Notes: generated from the letters alone by a model not told the origin. A stretch of DNA of 64,000 nucleotides from Cognatishimia sp. SS12 (GCF_028369055.1 NZ_JAQNCZ010000001.1:620001-684000); one strand, 5' to 3'; shown: positions 8,663-17,287, counted from the stretch's first letter. Program-made: numbers and translations.

Positions 8663-10204
8663 TTAGCGCCCCTTGAACAAACCACCCAGTAGGCCGCGCA
8701 CAATGCGCCGCCCGGTCGTGCCCGTCAATTCCTTGACAACCATTTTTGTCATTTGCTCGCCAAAGCTTTGATCGCTGCTGCTTCTGCGGCTGCTGGAGCG
8801 GCCAACCCGGCTGCCCTTGTAGCGCCGCGCCTTGGCAAATTCGCGCTCTTCTTCCGCAAGCCGCTCGGCCTCGGCCTCTTGGGCCTGCGCCTCGGTGGCA
8901 GCCTGATCAGCCCGTGATTTCAGGATTTCATAGGCAGACTGGCGATCCTGCGGGGCGTCATATTTTGCGGCCAGCGCGCTTTGCGCCAGAATGGTTTTGC
9001 GCGCAGACGCGGCCAGCGGCCCAAGCTGGGAACTGGGCGGGCGGATCAGGGTCCGCTCTACAATGCCGGGCACACCTTTTTTCATCAACATGGATGTCAC
9101 CGCCTCGCCGACACCGACGTCGCGAATGGCGTCTTCGGTCGAAAAGCGCGGATTGTCGCGATAGGTTTCTGCTGCAAGGCGCAGGTTCTTGCGGTCGCGC
9201 GCGGTAAAGGCCCGCAGCGCATGCTGCACCCGATTGCCAAGCTGGCCCAGGATGTCCTCGGGGACGTCAGCCGGGTTCTGAGTGATGAAATACACCCCCA
9301 CGCCTTTTGAGCGAATAAGCCGCGCCACCTGCTCGACCTTGTCGATCAACGCCTTTGGGGCGTCATCAAACAGCAGATGCGCCTCGTCAAAAAAGAACAC
9401 CAGCTTGGGTTTGTCCGGATCGCCCACCTCGGGCAGGTCCTCAAACAGCTCGGACAGCAGCCACAGCAGAAAGGTCGCATACAGCCGGGGGGACGCCATC
9501 AGTTGGTCTGCCGCGAGGATATTGATGCGGCCCAGCCCGGCGGCGTCGGTCTGCATGATGTCTGCAAGGTCCAGCGCCGGTTCGCCAAAGAATTCGGCAG
9601 CGCCCTGATTTTCCAGCACCATCAACCGGCGCTGGATCGCCCCAATGGACTGCACCGAGATATTGCCATAGCGCAGGGCCAGATCCTTGCGGTTTTCCCC
9701 CACCCAAACCAGCAGAGCCTGCAAATCTTTCAGGTCCAGTAGCGGCAGCCCCTCTTCGTCTGCCAGACGGAAGGCAATATTCAATATCCCTTCCTGCGCC
9801 TCGCTGAGTTCCAGCAGGCGCGCCAGCAACAAGGGGCCCATTTCGGTGATCGTCGTGCGCACGGGATGGCCCTGCTCGCCAAAGAGATCCCAGAAAGTGA
9901 CGGGAAAGCCCTGATAGCTGTAATCGCTAAATCCGATGGTCTCAGCCCGACTTTGGAAAGCGTCATGCAGCTTGAAATCCGCGCGACCAGCGGCCGCAAG
10001 CCCGGAAAGGTCGCCCTTCACATCCGCCATGAACACAGGAACGCCCGCCGCCGAGAGCCCCTCGGCCAGAATTTGCAGTGTCACGGTTTTGCCGGTCCCG
10101 GTTGCCCCGGCCACCAGCCCATGGCGATTGGCATATTTCAGGTCCAGATATTGCTTATCGCCATAGCCTTCGCCGCCACCGCCCAGAAAAATCAAATTCT
10201 CCAC
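8663..10204 (-). CDS. HerA-like ATPase of the DUF853 family
   Basis: 513 residues from the GTG at 10204, chosen because AGAGG lies at proper spacing before it and the protein then starts VENLIFLGGGGEGYGDK like its family; the frame extends upstream without homology-like sequence. Walker A is GATGTGKTVTLQ (about residue 31) and Walker B is KLVFFFDEAHLLFDD. A QNPADVPEDILGQLGNRVQH segment matches the HerA/FtsK sensor region. The C-terminal 100 residues are charged and Arg/Ser-rich. Often annotated helicase HerA-like; DUF853 proteins are hexameric-type ATPases whose cellular task is not established. No nurA partner is adjacent. Confidence 0.9.
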   Translation of the reverse strand: MENLIFLGGGGEGYGDKQYLDLKYANRHGLVAGATGTGKTVTLQILAEGLSAAGVPVFMADVKGDLSGLAAAGRADFKLHDAFQSRAETIGFSDYSYQGFPVTFWDLFGEQGHPVRTTITEMGPLLLARLLELSEAQEGILNIAFRLADEEGLPLLDLKDLQALLVWVGENRKDLALRYGNISVQSIGAIQRRLMVLENQGAAEFFGEPALDLADIMQTDAAGLGRINILAADQLMASPRLYATFLLWLLSELFEDLPEVGDPDKPKLVFFFDEAHLLFDDAPKALIDKVEQVARLIRSKGVGVYFITQNPADVPEDILGQLGNRVQHALRAFTARDRKNLRLAAETYRDNPRFSTEDAIRDVGVGEAVTSMLMKKGVPGIVERTLIRPPSSQLGPLAASARKTILAQSALAAKYDAPQDRQSAYEILKSRADQAATEAQAQEAEAERLAEEEREFAKARRYKGSRVGRSSSRRSSSDQSFGEQMTKMVVKELTGTTGRRIVRGLLGGLFKGR

Positions 10205-10361
10205 TGCCTGCCCTCTTGCGCTGCTTGTTCTGCAGGTAAAGCCTAGCCGGTTCCATGGGCTGTGCCAATCGGCCGCGCGCGGGGAATTACAGAGACAACC
10301 GCGCAAAATTACAGCGAAAATCGCGCTTCGGCGGCCTGTCACATTTTTTTATTATTTCCCG
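10205..10361. other. Intergenic leader region of the HerA-like gene
   Basis: Part of a 419-base gap between divergent genes. This section holds the ribosome site of the leftward HerA-like gene and a run of T residues near 10343-10353. I see no ORF with a ribosome site and no clear paired promoter here. Confidence 0.4.
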
Positions 10362-10390
10362 TTGACGGAGAGTTTCTTTCGACGTAGCGT
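10362..10390 (+). promoter_or_regulatory. Candidate promoter of a short transcript
   Basis: TTGACG (10362-10367), a 17-base spacer and TAGCGT (10385-10390). The -35 is five of six; the -10 is only three of six. It faces a hairpin and a strong terminator 50-70 bases away and no ORF, which is the layout of a small RNA gene. Confidence 0.4.
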
Positions 10391-10397
10391 CCTACCC

Positions 10398-10462
10398 AAT
10401 GAATAAGTCGGCCAGTCCGACGGGGAGTGTAAGATTAAAAGGGGCCGTCAGGCCCCTTTTTT
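10398..10462 (+). ncRNA. Candidate small RNA of about 65 nt
   Basis: Between the promoter-like sequence at 10362-10390 and the terminator at 10437-10462 lies a stem GTCGG-CCAGT-CCGAC at about 10408-10422, then an unpaired GGGGAGTG segment. No start codon with a ribosome site and useful reading frame is present. The inference of an sRNA rests only on promoter, hairpin and terminator arrangement; I do not recognise a family. The alternative is that the terminator ends read-through transcription toward the IalB-like gene. Confidence 0.35.
10437..10462 (+). terminator. Strong rho-independent terminator
   Basis: GGGGCC (10441-10446), loop GTCA, GGCCCC (10451-10456), then six T. Four A residues before the stem extend pairing. 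There is no + strand protein gene for more than 4 kb upstream, so its natural client is probably the candidate sRNA. Confidence 0.85.
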
Positions 10463-10623
10463 CATGTCCGCGTTTTTGAGCGAACAAAACCATCCCAAAT
10501 TTCCTCGGTTCGGGCCGTTTGCGCGAAATCTTGCACAGAACCACCGGGCAGGCGGAATTGCAAAATGACACTCTTTGCGGAACATGATATGCCTTGCGCA
10601 AATTTGAAACATTTGGGGGCAAG

Positions 10624-11226
10624 ATGCTCAAAAATATAAACAAAATCCTTTTGACGTCGGTCTTTCTGATGGGGTCCGCCGCGGTCGCGCAAGAGGCCGG
10701 CACAGCTGAGGACACACCCGCCGAAGCACCTGCTGCAACGTCAGGTGCCGAAGGTCTGTCCACCGGCCAGGATCTTGCGCAGCAGGCGCCAGAGATCAAA
10801 AACGAAGAGATCGGCGATTGGGTTCTGCGCTGTCAGGCGCTTGAGGGTGGCGAGCGGTGCCAGATGTATCAGCTCTTGCGCGATGCGACGGACAATCCTG
10901 TGGTCGAGGTCAACTTTTTCCCGGTGGACAACGGTGGCCAGGTCGCGGCGGGCGGATCGATCGTTGTGCCGCTGGAAACCCTGCTGACCGCGCAACTGAC
11001 GGTCACGGTGGATGATGGTGCGGCCAAGCGCTATCCCTTTGCGTTTTGCACGCCAAATGGCTGCGTGGCGCGCATTGGCCTGACGGCCGAAGACATCGCC
11101 AGCTATAAGAAAGGCGCAAAGGCCACCGTCTCTCTGGTGCCGGTCACGGCGCCGGATAAAACGGTTTCCGTTGACATGTCACTAAGCGGGTTTACCGCCA
11201 CCTATGACAAAATGAACGGTCAGTAA
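10624..11226 (+). CDS. Invasion-associated locus B (IalB) family exported protein
   Basis: 200 residues from the ATG at 10624, which has GGGGGC just upstream; an ATG-like start at 10594 lacks a site. A signal peptide (KNINKILLTSVFLMGSAAVAQ) is followed by an Ala/Glu/Pro-rich linker to about residue 55 and then the IalB domain: IGDWVLRCQALEGGERCQMY and FCTPNGCVARIGL supply four cysteines likely to form two disulfides in the periplasm. IalB was named in Bartonella for erythrocyte invasion; in free-living alphaproteobacteria the role is unknown. Monocistronic, ended by a bidirectional terminator. Confidence 0.88.
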   Translation: MLKNINKILLTSVFLMGSAAVAQEAGTAEDTPAEAPAATSGAEGLSTGQDLAQQAPEIKNEEIGDWVLRCQALEGGERCQMYQLLRDATDNPVVEVNFFPVDNGGQVAAGGSIVVPLETLLTAQLTVTVDDGAAKRYPFAFCTPNGCVARIGLTAEDIASYKKGAKATVSLVPVTAPDKTVSVDMSLSGFTATYDKMNGQ

Positions 11227-11246
11227 TTTCGTATGACAGCAAAATG

Positions 11247-11280
11247 AAAAAGGCGCTCGTGCTATGCGAGCGCCTTTTTT
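11247..11280. terminator. Bidirectional terminator
   Basis: AGGCGCTCG (11251-11259) pairs perfectly with CGAGCGCCT (11267-11275) across a 7-base loop; A-run before and T-run after let it work on both strands. It separates the IalB-like gene from the convergent ketoacyl synthase gene. Confidence 0.88.
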
Positions 11281-11299
11281 CTTGTCCGCAGAGCTCTGA

Positions 11300-12508
11300 T
11301 CAGACCGCGCGCAGCGCCATCACCGCGTTGAGCCCGCCAAAGGCGAAGGCATTGGACAGCACCACATCCACTTTGGCGTCGCGGGCTTCATTGGGCACAA
11401 CATCCAGCGCGCATTCCGGGTCCGGCTCTTCATAGTTGATGGTGGGGGCAATCACCCCCTCTTTCAGGGCCATGATGCACGCCAGAAGCTCGACAGCGCC
11501 GGTGCCGCCGATCAGGTGGCCGTGCATGGATTTGGTCGAACTGATCATCAACCTGTCCGCGTGCGGGCCGAACACATCGGCGACAGCGGCACATTCGGTT
11601 TTGTCATTGGCCGCCGTCCCTGTGCCGTGCGCGTTGATATAACCGACCTCTTCGCGGTTGATGCCAGCGCTTTTCAGCGCGCCCTTGATGGCACGGGCGG
11701 CCCCCTGTTTGGAGGGCATGACGATATCGCTGGCATCAGAACTCATCGCAAACCCGGCAACCTCTGCAAGGATATTCGCGCCACGCGCCTTGGCGTGTTC
11801 AAACTCTTCAAACACAAAGACGCCTGCGCCCTCGCCTTGCACCATACCGTTGCGGTTGGCAGAAAACGGTCGGCAGCCGTCTTTGGACATCACGCGCAGC
11901 CCTTCCCAGGCCTTAACCCCGCCAAAGCACAGCATGCTTTCCGATCCGCCGGTCATCATGGCCGGGGCCATGCCACTGGCGACCATCTGATAGGCCTGGG
12001 CCATCGCGTGGTTGGAGCTGGCGCAGGCGGTGGCCACGGTGAACGAGGGACCCCGCAGGTTAAATTCCATCGAAACATGGCTGGCGGCGGCGTTGTTCAT
12101 CAGCTTGGGCACAACAAAAGGATGCACCCGGTTCTTGCCGTCCTCGTAAACCGTGCGGTAGTTTTCATCCAGCGTCTGCATCCCGCCACCGGAGGTCCCC
12201 AGGATCACACCGCAGCGATCGGCCATCTCGCCGTGAAATTGCAGGCCGGATTGCTCCATCGCTTCGCGTGCGGCCACCAGAGTGAACTGGGTGAACCGAT
12301 CATACAGCGCCATTTGCTGACGGTTGAACAGACCCTCGGTTTCAAACCCGTGCACCTGGCCGCCGATCTTAATGGACAGACGGTCCACATCGCGCAGGTC
12401 AAGCGGGCCAATGCCGCTCTTGCCTTCTTTCATCGAAGACCAGGTTTCCTCAACGTTATGGCCGAGGGCGTTGATTGTCCCTGCCCCGGTGATGACGACA
12501 CGTTTCAT
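11300..12508 (-). CDS. Beta-ketoacyl-ACP synthase, FabF/KAS II type
   Basis: 402 residues. Condenses malonyl-ACP with an acyl-ACP. The Cys-His-His triad is visible: TACASSNHAMA (Cys near 165), NAHGTGTAANDKTE and KSMHGHLIGGTGAVE. It starts MKRVVITGAGTINALG and ends with the family pattern LSNAFAFGGLNAVMAL. It lies 43 bases after a dedicated acyl carrier protein and in the same run as lpxD, so it may build a special acyl chain, perhaps for lipid A, rather than be the housekeeping FabF; that is inference from context. A similar coupling of ACP and ketoacyl synthase is known in the acpXL locus of rhizobia. Confidence 0.92.
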   Translation of the reverse strand: MKRVVITGAGTINALGHNVEETWSSMKEGKSGIGPLDLRDVDRLSIKIGGQVHGFETEGLFNRQQMALYDRFTQFTLVAAREAMEQSGLQFHGEMADRCGVILGTSGGGMQTLDENYRTVYEDGKNRVHPFVVPKLMNNAAASHVSMEFNLRGPSFTVATACASSNHAMAQAYQMVASGMAPAMMTGGSESMLCFGGVKAWEGLRVMSKDGCRPFSANRNGMVQGEGAGVFVFEEFEHAKARGANILAEVAGFAMSSDASDIVMPSKQGAARAIKGALKSAGINREEVGYINAHGTGTAANDKTECAAVADVFGPHADRLMISSTKSMHGHLIGGTGAVELLACIMALKEGVIAPTINYEEPDPECALDVVPNEARDAKVDVVLSNAFAFGGLNAVMALRAV

Positions 12509-12551
12509 AGGGTAATCTTTCGGTTCATCAGAAGCGCAGATCGGCCTGCAT

Positions 12552-12809
12552 TCAGGCCTGCTCTTTCACCAGTTTTTCGATGCCATCAATGATTGAGGCA
12601 ACCGAGGAAATGTCAAAATCGCTCTCAGTGGGTTCGTTTGCGTTAAACGGCACAGAAATGTCAAAAGCTTCCTCAATTGCGAAAATGCTTTCGACCAGAC
12701 CCAGGCTGTCGATCCCCAGATCTTCAAGTGTGCTTTCAAGCGTGACGTCGGAGGTTTCCAGCACGGCCTGCTCAGCAATGATCTCGATAACCTTGTCTTT
12801 GACGTTCAT
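12552..12809 (-). CDS. Acyl carrier protein
   Basis: 85 residues from the ATG at 12809 (MNVKDKVIEIIAE), with AAGGAC before it; an upstream ATG at 12836 would add nine unlikely residues. The phosphopantetheine site is DLGIDSLGLVES with Ser35. The second half (SVPFNANEPTESDFDISSV) differs from the housekeeping AcpP and points to a specialised carrier. It is preceded by lpxD (33 bases) and followed by the ketoacyl synthase on the same strand, suggesting a role in acyl supply for the envelope. Confidence 0.92.
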   Translation of the reverse strand: MNVKDKVIEIIAEQAVLETSDVTLESTLEDLGIDSLGLVESIFAIEEAFDISVPFNANEPTESDFDISSVASIIDGIEKLVKEQA

Positions 12810-12842
12810 TTTCTTGTCCTTTCGCCAGAGCTGCACAGTGAT

Positions 12843-13934
12843 TTAGTCATTTGGCGACAGATTTGAAATAGCTTTCTTCAAAGCTGCCACCTCTTTGACC
12901 AACCGCGGCAAGCGGCGCAGCCCTTTGTAGGCTTCAATTTGGGTTTCCATTTTCATCGCCGGGGAGCCCAGCATCGCGCGACCACTTGGGACGTTGGACA
13001 GCACCGTTGTGGCCCCGCCTGTCACCACATTGTCGCCAATCACCAGGTTGTCGGCCACGCCGGTCTGCCCGCCCAGCACGACATTATTCCCGATTTGTGT
13101 AGATCCTGCGACACCCACCTGCGCGCAAAGCAGGCAGTCATTGCCAATCACCACGTTGTGGCCCACCTGCACGAGGTTATCGAGTTTGACGCCATTGCCG
13201 ATGCGCGTGTCGCGGATGGTGCCCCGATCCACCGTCGAATTGACGCCGATTTCCACGTTATCGCCAATGCTGACCGACCCAAGGCTATGGATACGAGCCC
13301 AGTGTTGGGTGTCGGCCGTGACCGATTTGCCCAAAGTTTCGCGGGTGCTTTCCACATGGCTTTTTTCCGGGGTGACAAAGGAAAACCCGTCGCCCCCGAT
13401 GCGCGCGCCCGATTGGCACCAGAAATCATCGCCGATGGTGACACGGGCCAGCAGGCTGACGTGATCACGCAGGGTGGCCCGTGCGCCCAAGGTGACGTCA
13501 ACGCCGATATAGCACTGCGGCCCTATGACAGCATTGTCGCCAATCTTGGCGCGGGCCTCGATCACGGTAAAGGCCCCGATACTGACATTCTCACCAATCT
13601 CTGCTGTCGGGTCGATAATGGCGCTCGGGTGAATGCCCGGCTGCGTGCCGACGCCCAAATCAAACATCTGGGTCAGCCCGGACATCGCATAGCGCGCGCG
13701 CGGCACGGTGATCGCAGCCTCAAGGCCAAAACCCTGCCAATCCGCCCCATCCCACAGGATCGCGGCGCGGGCACCGCCTTGGGTGAGCCCATCGGCAAAT
13801 TTCGGGTTCAGCGCCAGCGCGATATCATCGGCACCCGCCTCAGCAGGTTCCGAGACACGAGCGACAGACAGATCAACGGCCCCAAAGGCCTGCGCCCCAA
13901 GAGCCGTTGCAATTTCTTTGATGGTAAAAGCCAT
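12843..13934 (-). CDS. lpxD: UDP-3-O-(3-hydroxyacyl)glucosamine N-acyltransferase
   Basis: 363 residues. Adds the second hydroxyacyl chain from acyl-ACP in lipid A synthesis; cytosolic trimer. The N-terminal uridine-binding domain is about 1-95. From about residue 100 come left-handed-helix hexapeptide repeats (IGDNAVIGPQCYIG, IGNNVVLGGQTGVA). The catalytic His is in LVQVGHNVVIGND, and ARIGGDGFSF is the family lipid-site motif. A C-terminal helix ends the protein. Not the lpxD-fabZ-lpxA cluster of enterics: here it precedes an ACP and a ketoacyl synthase gene and follows the L,D-transpeptidase gene by 25 bases. Confidence 0.93.
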   Translation of the reverse strand: MAFTIKEIATALGAQAFGAVDLSVARVSEPAEAGADDIALALNPKFADGLTQGGARAAILWDGADWQGFGLEAAITVPRARYAMSGLTQMFDLGVGTQPGIHPSAIIDPTAEIGENVSIGAFTVIEARAKIGDNAVIGPQCYIGVDVTLGARATLRDHVSLLARVTIGDDFWCQSGARIGGDGFSFVTPEKSHVESTRETLGKSVTADTQHWARIHSLGSVSIGDNVEIGVNSTVDRGTIRDTRIGNGVKLDNLVQVGHNVVIGNDCLLCAQVGVAGSTQIGNNVVLGGQTGVADNLVIGDNVVTGGATTVLSNVPSGRAMLGSPAMKMETQIEAYKGLRRLPRLVKEVAALKKAISNLSPND

Positions 13935-13959
13935 GTCGCCCCCTCAGTTTGGGGCGTGT

Positions 13960-15567
13960 TTATCCGCCCACCGTACGCAAAGCCACCCCTTCCTGCGCCA
14001 AAGCCTGCCAGATCTTGGCGTCACGACCATAGATGTCGCGACGGTACTGCATCGGGCCTTTGGCGTTGGTAAAGGCGGTGCGGTAAATGATGTGCACGGG
14101 AACGTGTTTTTCAAGCTCTACCGTGGTTTCACGCCCGGTCTCCAGACGGCTGTGGAAGAAGCCTTTGGGGTTTGCTTCCTGCTTGGACAGCAGCTCATAG
14201 GCAAATTCAAATGGTTTGTGCAGACGAATACAGCCATGGCTATAGGCGCGCACTTCGCGCGAAAACAGGTTCTTGGCCGGCGTGTCATGCAGGTAGATAT
14301 TGTGGCGGTTCGGGAACATGAATTTCACCAGCCCCAGCGCGTTGCTGCGGCTGGGCGGCTGTTTGATCGCAAAGGGGAAAGACGCTTTGGTGAACTGGGT
14401 GAAATCGACGCTGTCGCGCCGCACGATGCGGCCGCGCGAGTCAATCAGGTTCAGGTGGCTGACCGCATTGGGGTTGCGCTGCAGCATCGGCAGATATTCT
14501 TTGGTCGCAATGGAGCGCGGCACATTCCAGGTCGGGTTGATGACCATATGCTCCATTGTGTCCGAAAACTCTGGTGTCACGCGGTCCTTTGGATTGGCAC
14601 CGATCACCGCTCGGGTTTCAAACGTCACCTTGTTGTCGTCCATAATCCGCGCGGTGAAATCCGTGAGGTTCACCAGGATATGGCGTTCACCGCGTTCCAT
14701 ATTGGTCCAGCGTTCGCGTTCCAAGGCAACATGAATGGATTGTAGCCGTTTTTGGGCCGATACGTTGAGTTCAGCAATCGTGCCTTTGCCGGCAACACCA
14801 TCCGGCGTCAGCCCATGGGCCAGCTGAAACTGCTGAACCGCCGCCTGAATGTCGCCGTCATAACGGCTCGCGGCGGAGCGCTTCATATACCCCATGCGCA
14901 CCAGTTTGTTGCGCAGCTGAGCCACGGCAGCACCGGTGTCGCCCGGCTCCAGCTTGCTGGTCTGAATTTCCGGACCAAAGCCTCCCTTTTGCAGGGTTTT
15001 CTCTAGCGTCATCTTTTCTTTCAGCAGGCGCGTATATTCGGGCGAGCTGGGCACCAGCGCCTTGAAATAACGGGTCGCCGGGCTTTTGGCGAAATTCTGC
15101 AGGTATTGCTGACGGTCGCGATAGGGCACTTTGCGGACAATCGCAGGGTCAATGCGGCTTGGGGTCAAAATACCTGTCTGAATGTCGCGCGCATAGGTCA
15201 GGAAAGTTTTGGACAGCATCACTTCGACACGGCCAAGGTCGCGCTGTGTTTTGGCAGCTCCCAGCTCGGCCTTCAGGACATCAATGCGATAGCGCGCCAC
15301 TGGCAGGCCATGCATATCGGCATTTTGCAGCGCGCCAAACAAGGCACGGCGACGCTCGGTGAAACTGTTGCCGCGTCCTGTCCACAGCGGGGCATAATCG
15401 TTTTGACGGTAAAATGCGGCGATATCTGTGTCTTTGGCGGCGGCTTCGGCCACCGATTGTTTAAAGGCCGTCACCTGCGCTTCTGCCGGTGCGGTGCCAA
15501 AGGAAACAAGCGACAACATCACAAACAGAAGTGACAGCGTTTTGGCCAACCTCTGAAAATCAAACAT
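13960..15567 (-). CDS. L,D-transpeptidase, YcbB/LdtD-like
   Basis: 535 residues from the ATG at 15567 (AAGGG upstream); an ATG at about 15591 is possible and would lengthen the signal peptide. Signal peptide AKTLSLLFVMLSLVSFG, then an N-terminal domain, a peptidoglycan-binding domain (GDTGAAVAQLRNKLVRMGY to GVAGKGTIAELN) and the YkuD catalytic domain with YLHDTPAK and SHGCIRLHKP, whose Cys is the nucleophile. Such enzymes form 3-3 crosslinks or attach proteins to peptidoglycan. Divergent from a DUF882 peptidase, so the two may share a regulatory region. Possibly first gene of the run to lpxD. Confidence 0.92.
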   Translation of the reverse strand: MFDFQRLAKTLSLLFVMLSLVSFGTAPAEAQVTAFKQSVAEAAAKDTDIAAFYRQNDYAPLWTGRGNSFTERRRALFGALQNADMHGLPVARYRIDVLKAELGAAKTQRDLGRVEVMLSKTFLTYARDIQTGILTPSRIDPAIVRKVPYRDRQQYLQNFAKSPATRYFKALVPSSPEYTRLLKEKMTLEKTLQKGGFGPEIQTSKLEPGDTGAAVAQLRNKLVRMGYMKRSAASRYDGDIQAAVQQFQLAHGLTPDGVAGKGTIAELNVSAQKRLQSIHVALERERWTNMERGERHILVNLTDFTARIMDDNKVTFETRAVIGANPKDRVTPEFSDTMEHMVINPTWNVPRSIATKEYLPMLQRNPNAVSHLNLIDSRGRIVRRDSVDFTQFTKASFPFAIKQPPSRSNALGLVKFMFPNRHNIYLHDTPAKNLFSREVRAYSHGCIRLHKPFEFAYELLSKQEANPKGFFHSRLETGRETTVELEKHVPVHIIYRTAFTNAKGPMQYRRDIYGRDAKIWQALAQEGVALRTVGG

Positions 15568-15893
15568 ACTTTTAACCCTTATTCGTGCCATTTGCCCAAG
15601 CGGCACATGCCGCGCGCTGTATTTTTTCCCATGTGTCAAAGTACAAAGTCCATTCACATTTGAGCGAAGTGATCAGGCGGGCGCAGAGTGATGCCTTGAT
15701 GCACCGCCTGCCGTGTTCTGAAAGGCAGAAACACCACGTTAAGCAATTTTTCGCCCAAAACGCTTGAATTTGGGAACCTTTTCGAACTTGGACTTGGCGC
15801 AAGAATCAAGCTGTGCAATAAACCCCACATCTGGGGATAACATATGTATCCACGTAACATCGTGGGGCAGGACAGCGACGGGACAGGCGCACA
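15568..15893. promoter_or_regulatory. Divergent regulatory region of the cell-wall gene pair
   Basis: 326 bases without a supported gene. For the rightward gene, TTGGCG (15794-15799) and AATAAA (15817-15822) with 17-base spacing form a modest promoter candidate. Immediately after it CCCC-ACATCT-GGGG (15823-15836) is an inverted repeat in the predicted leader. No equally good promoter was found for the leftward gene. Confidence 0.4.
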
Positions 15894-16457
15894 ATGACGA
15901 CCTCTACGGGTTTCACGCGACGTGGCGTGATAGGTGCATTTGCAGCAACAGCAGTGATGGCAGCTCCGACTTTTTCCAATGCAGCAGGGCTTCTGCGCGG
16001 TGCAGGTGATGTGCGCCGACTGCGGATGTTCTCTGGGCGCACCGGCGAAAGCATCGACACGATCTATTGGATCGAGGGCGAGTACATCAAAGAAGCGGTG
16101 AAAGAGATCAACCACTTTATGCGCGATTGGCGTACCAGCGACGTGATCAATATCGATACCCGGACCCTGGACATCATGGCCGCCTCGCATCAGCTGTTGG
16201 ATGTCAAAGAACCCTATATGCTGCTGTCGGGTTATCGCAGCCCAACCACCAACAACATGCTGCGCAACCGCTCGCGCGGCGTTGCCAAAAATTCCTTGCA
16301 CATGAAGGGCCAAGCGGCGGATTTGCGTCTGAAATCCCGTTCGGTCAGCCAGATCGCCAAAGCCGCGGTCGCCTGCCGCGCGGGCGGTGTCGGGCGCTAT
16401 AGCAGCTCTAACTTTGTGCATATGGACTGTGGCACTGTGCGGACCTGGGGTCGGTAA
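15894..16457 (+). CDS. DUF882 / M15-type murein peptidase, Tat-exported
   Basis: 187 residues. The N-terminus TGFTRRGVIGAFAATAVMAA is a twin-arginine signal. The catalytic region has YMLLSGYRSPTTNNML, then SLHMKGQAADLRL (HxxGxAxD) and FVHMDCG (HxD), the zinc ligands of the peptidase M15 / DUF882 family related to E. coli YcbK (MepK), which cuts 3-3 crosslinks. Its neighbour across the promoter is an L,D-transpeptidase, which makes such crosslinks, so a synthesis/cleavage pair is a reasonable inference. Followed by its own terminator. Confidence 0.9.
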   Translation: MTTSTGFTRRGVIGAFAATAVMAAPTFSNAAGLLRGAGDVRRLRMFSGRTGESIDTIYWIEGEYIKEAVKEINHFMRDWRTSDVINIDTRTLDIMAASHQLLDVKEPYMLLSGYRSPTTNNMLRNRSRGVAKNSLHMKGQAADLRLKSRSVSQIAKAAVACRAGGVGRYSSSNFVHMDCGTVRTWGR

Positions 16458-16500
16458 ACTCCCTTCTGGCGCAGGACCTACCCCGACAGACGACGCGATC

Positions 16501-16526
16501 AAAAGGTGCCCAGCGGCGCCTTTTTT
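16501..16526 (+). terminator. Terminator of the DUF882 gene
   Basis: AGGTGCC (16504-16510), loop CAGC, GGCGCCT (16515-16521) with one G-T pair, followed by a T run and preceded by AAA. Good rho-independent form on the + strand. Confidence 0.8.
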
Positions 16527-16752
16527 GCTTTTCAGCCTATGCATATCGGCACCAGCTGGTGTTTGAATATGTGGGTTTGGCAGCATGAGCAGAGCGGCAG
16601 GTCATATCTTTTCGCACGTCAGCGGGCAGTTTTCAGATCAGGCAAAGCGGCTGGGGACCGCATGACAGGCGCTGAACTGATTTCGCAGGCCGCAGACGCC
16701 CCCTTCCAAACATCTGCGGCCTGGTCCCCTTTAGTGCGCAAAGCGCGAGCAA
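16527..16752. other. Non-coding spacer
   Basis: About 225 bases between the DUF882 terminator and the end of the leftward glycine-zipper gene. No ORF with a convincing ribosome site, RNA gene or repeat was seen. Confidence 0.4.
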
Positions 16753-17016
16753 TCAGGGGCAATCGGCGACATAGCGGTTGCCATACCGATCCTGATAGAC
16801 ACACTGTCCCGGCTGTTGTGCCTTGCCAATATAGCTGCCGGCCACGGCACCCACGGCGCCGCCCACGACAGCACCTTTCACTTCATCACCGTCATTGGCT
16901 ACGGTTGCGCCAACCGCAGCCCCCGCGGCCGCCCCGACAAGGGCGGATTGTTCGGATGTGGTCTGACAAGCGGTGGTGATCAGAACGGTTGGTAGAACAA
17001 GAAATAGCTTTTTCAT
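16753..17016 (-). CDS. Small glycine-zipper lipoprotein
   Basis: 87 residues. Signal peptide MKKLFLVLPTVLITTAC ends at a probable lipidated Cys17. Residues 25-65 are a Gly/Ala-rich double zipper (ALVGAAAGAAVGATVAN and VVGGAVGAVAGSYIG), the pattern of outer-membrane glycine-zipper proteins of the SlyB/17-kDa antigen type. The C-terminus CVYQDRYGNRYVADCP carries two Cys that may form a disulfide. GGAAA-type site before the ATG. Monocistronic; likely structural or stress-related at the envelope, by analogy only. Confidence 0.82.
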   Translation of the reverse strand: MKKLFLVLPTVLITTACQTTSEQSALVGAAAGAAVGATVANDGDEVKGAVVGGAVGAVAGSYIGKAQQPGQCVYQDRYGNRYVADCP

Positions 17017-17287
17017 CGGTTTTTCCTTTGATTGCTCGGGGGACCAACGTGCTGCCTCTCTGTTGGTTCCTCGCCCGCGCGGAAAATTTTCAGCCGACTG
17101 CGAAGATCGCCACCATAGGCAGGAAATTGCCTGCTCTGAGCGGGCGCGCGAATATTTCAGGAACCCATTTTGAAGGCGGGTGTTGAGTCCCCGGATGCCG
17201 CCACGGTGGCCGCCCGGTGTATTGCGTCACTTCGGACGTCGCCGCGTGTGGTCCACGGCATTGGCAAAAGAAAGAAAGGAAAGTGAA

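Noticed and set aside
7484..8692. Long + strand frame opposite tex
   Set aside because: Shadow of the high-GC tex gene; odd His/Arg/Gln-rich composition, no ribosome site, tex is clear on the other strand.
11516..14072. Long + strand frames opposite the ketoacyl synthase and lpxD genes
   Set aside because: Antisense frames of real genes with codon-shadow composition.
15823..15865. GGGGATAA and TATCCAC sequences as DnaA boxes/origin
   Set aside because: Imperfect, too few, no AT-rich unwinding element or origin-linked gene.
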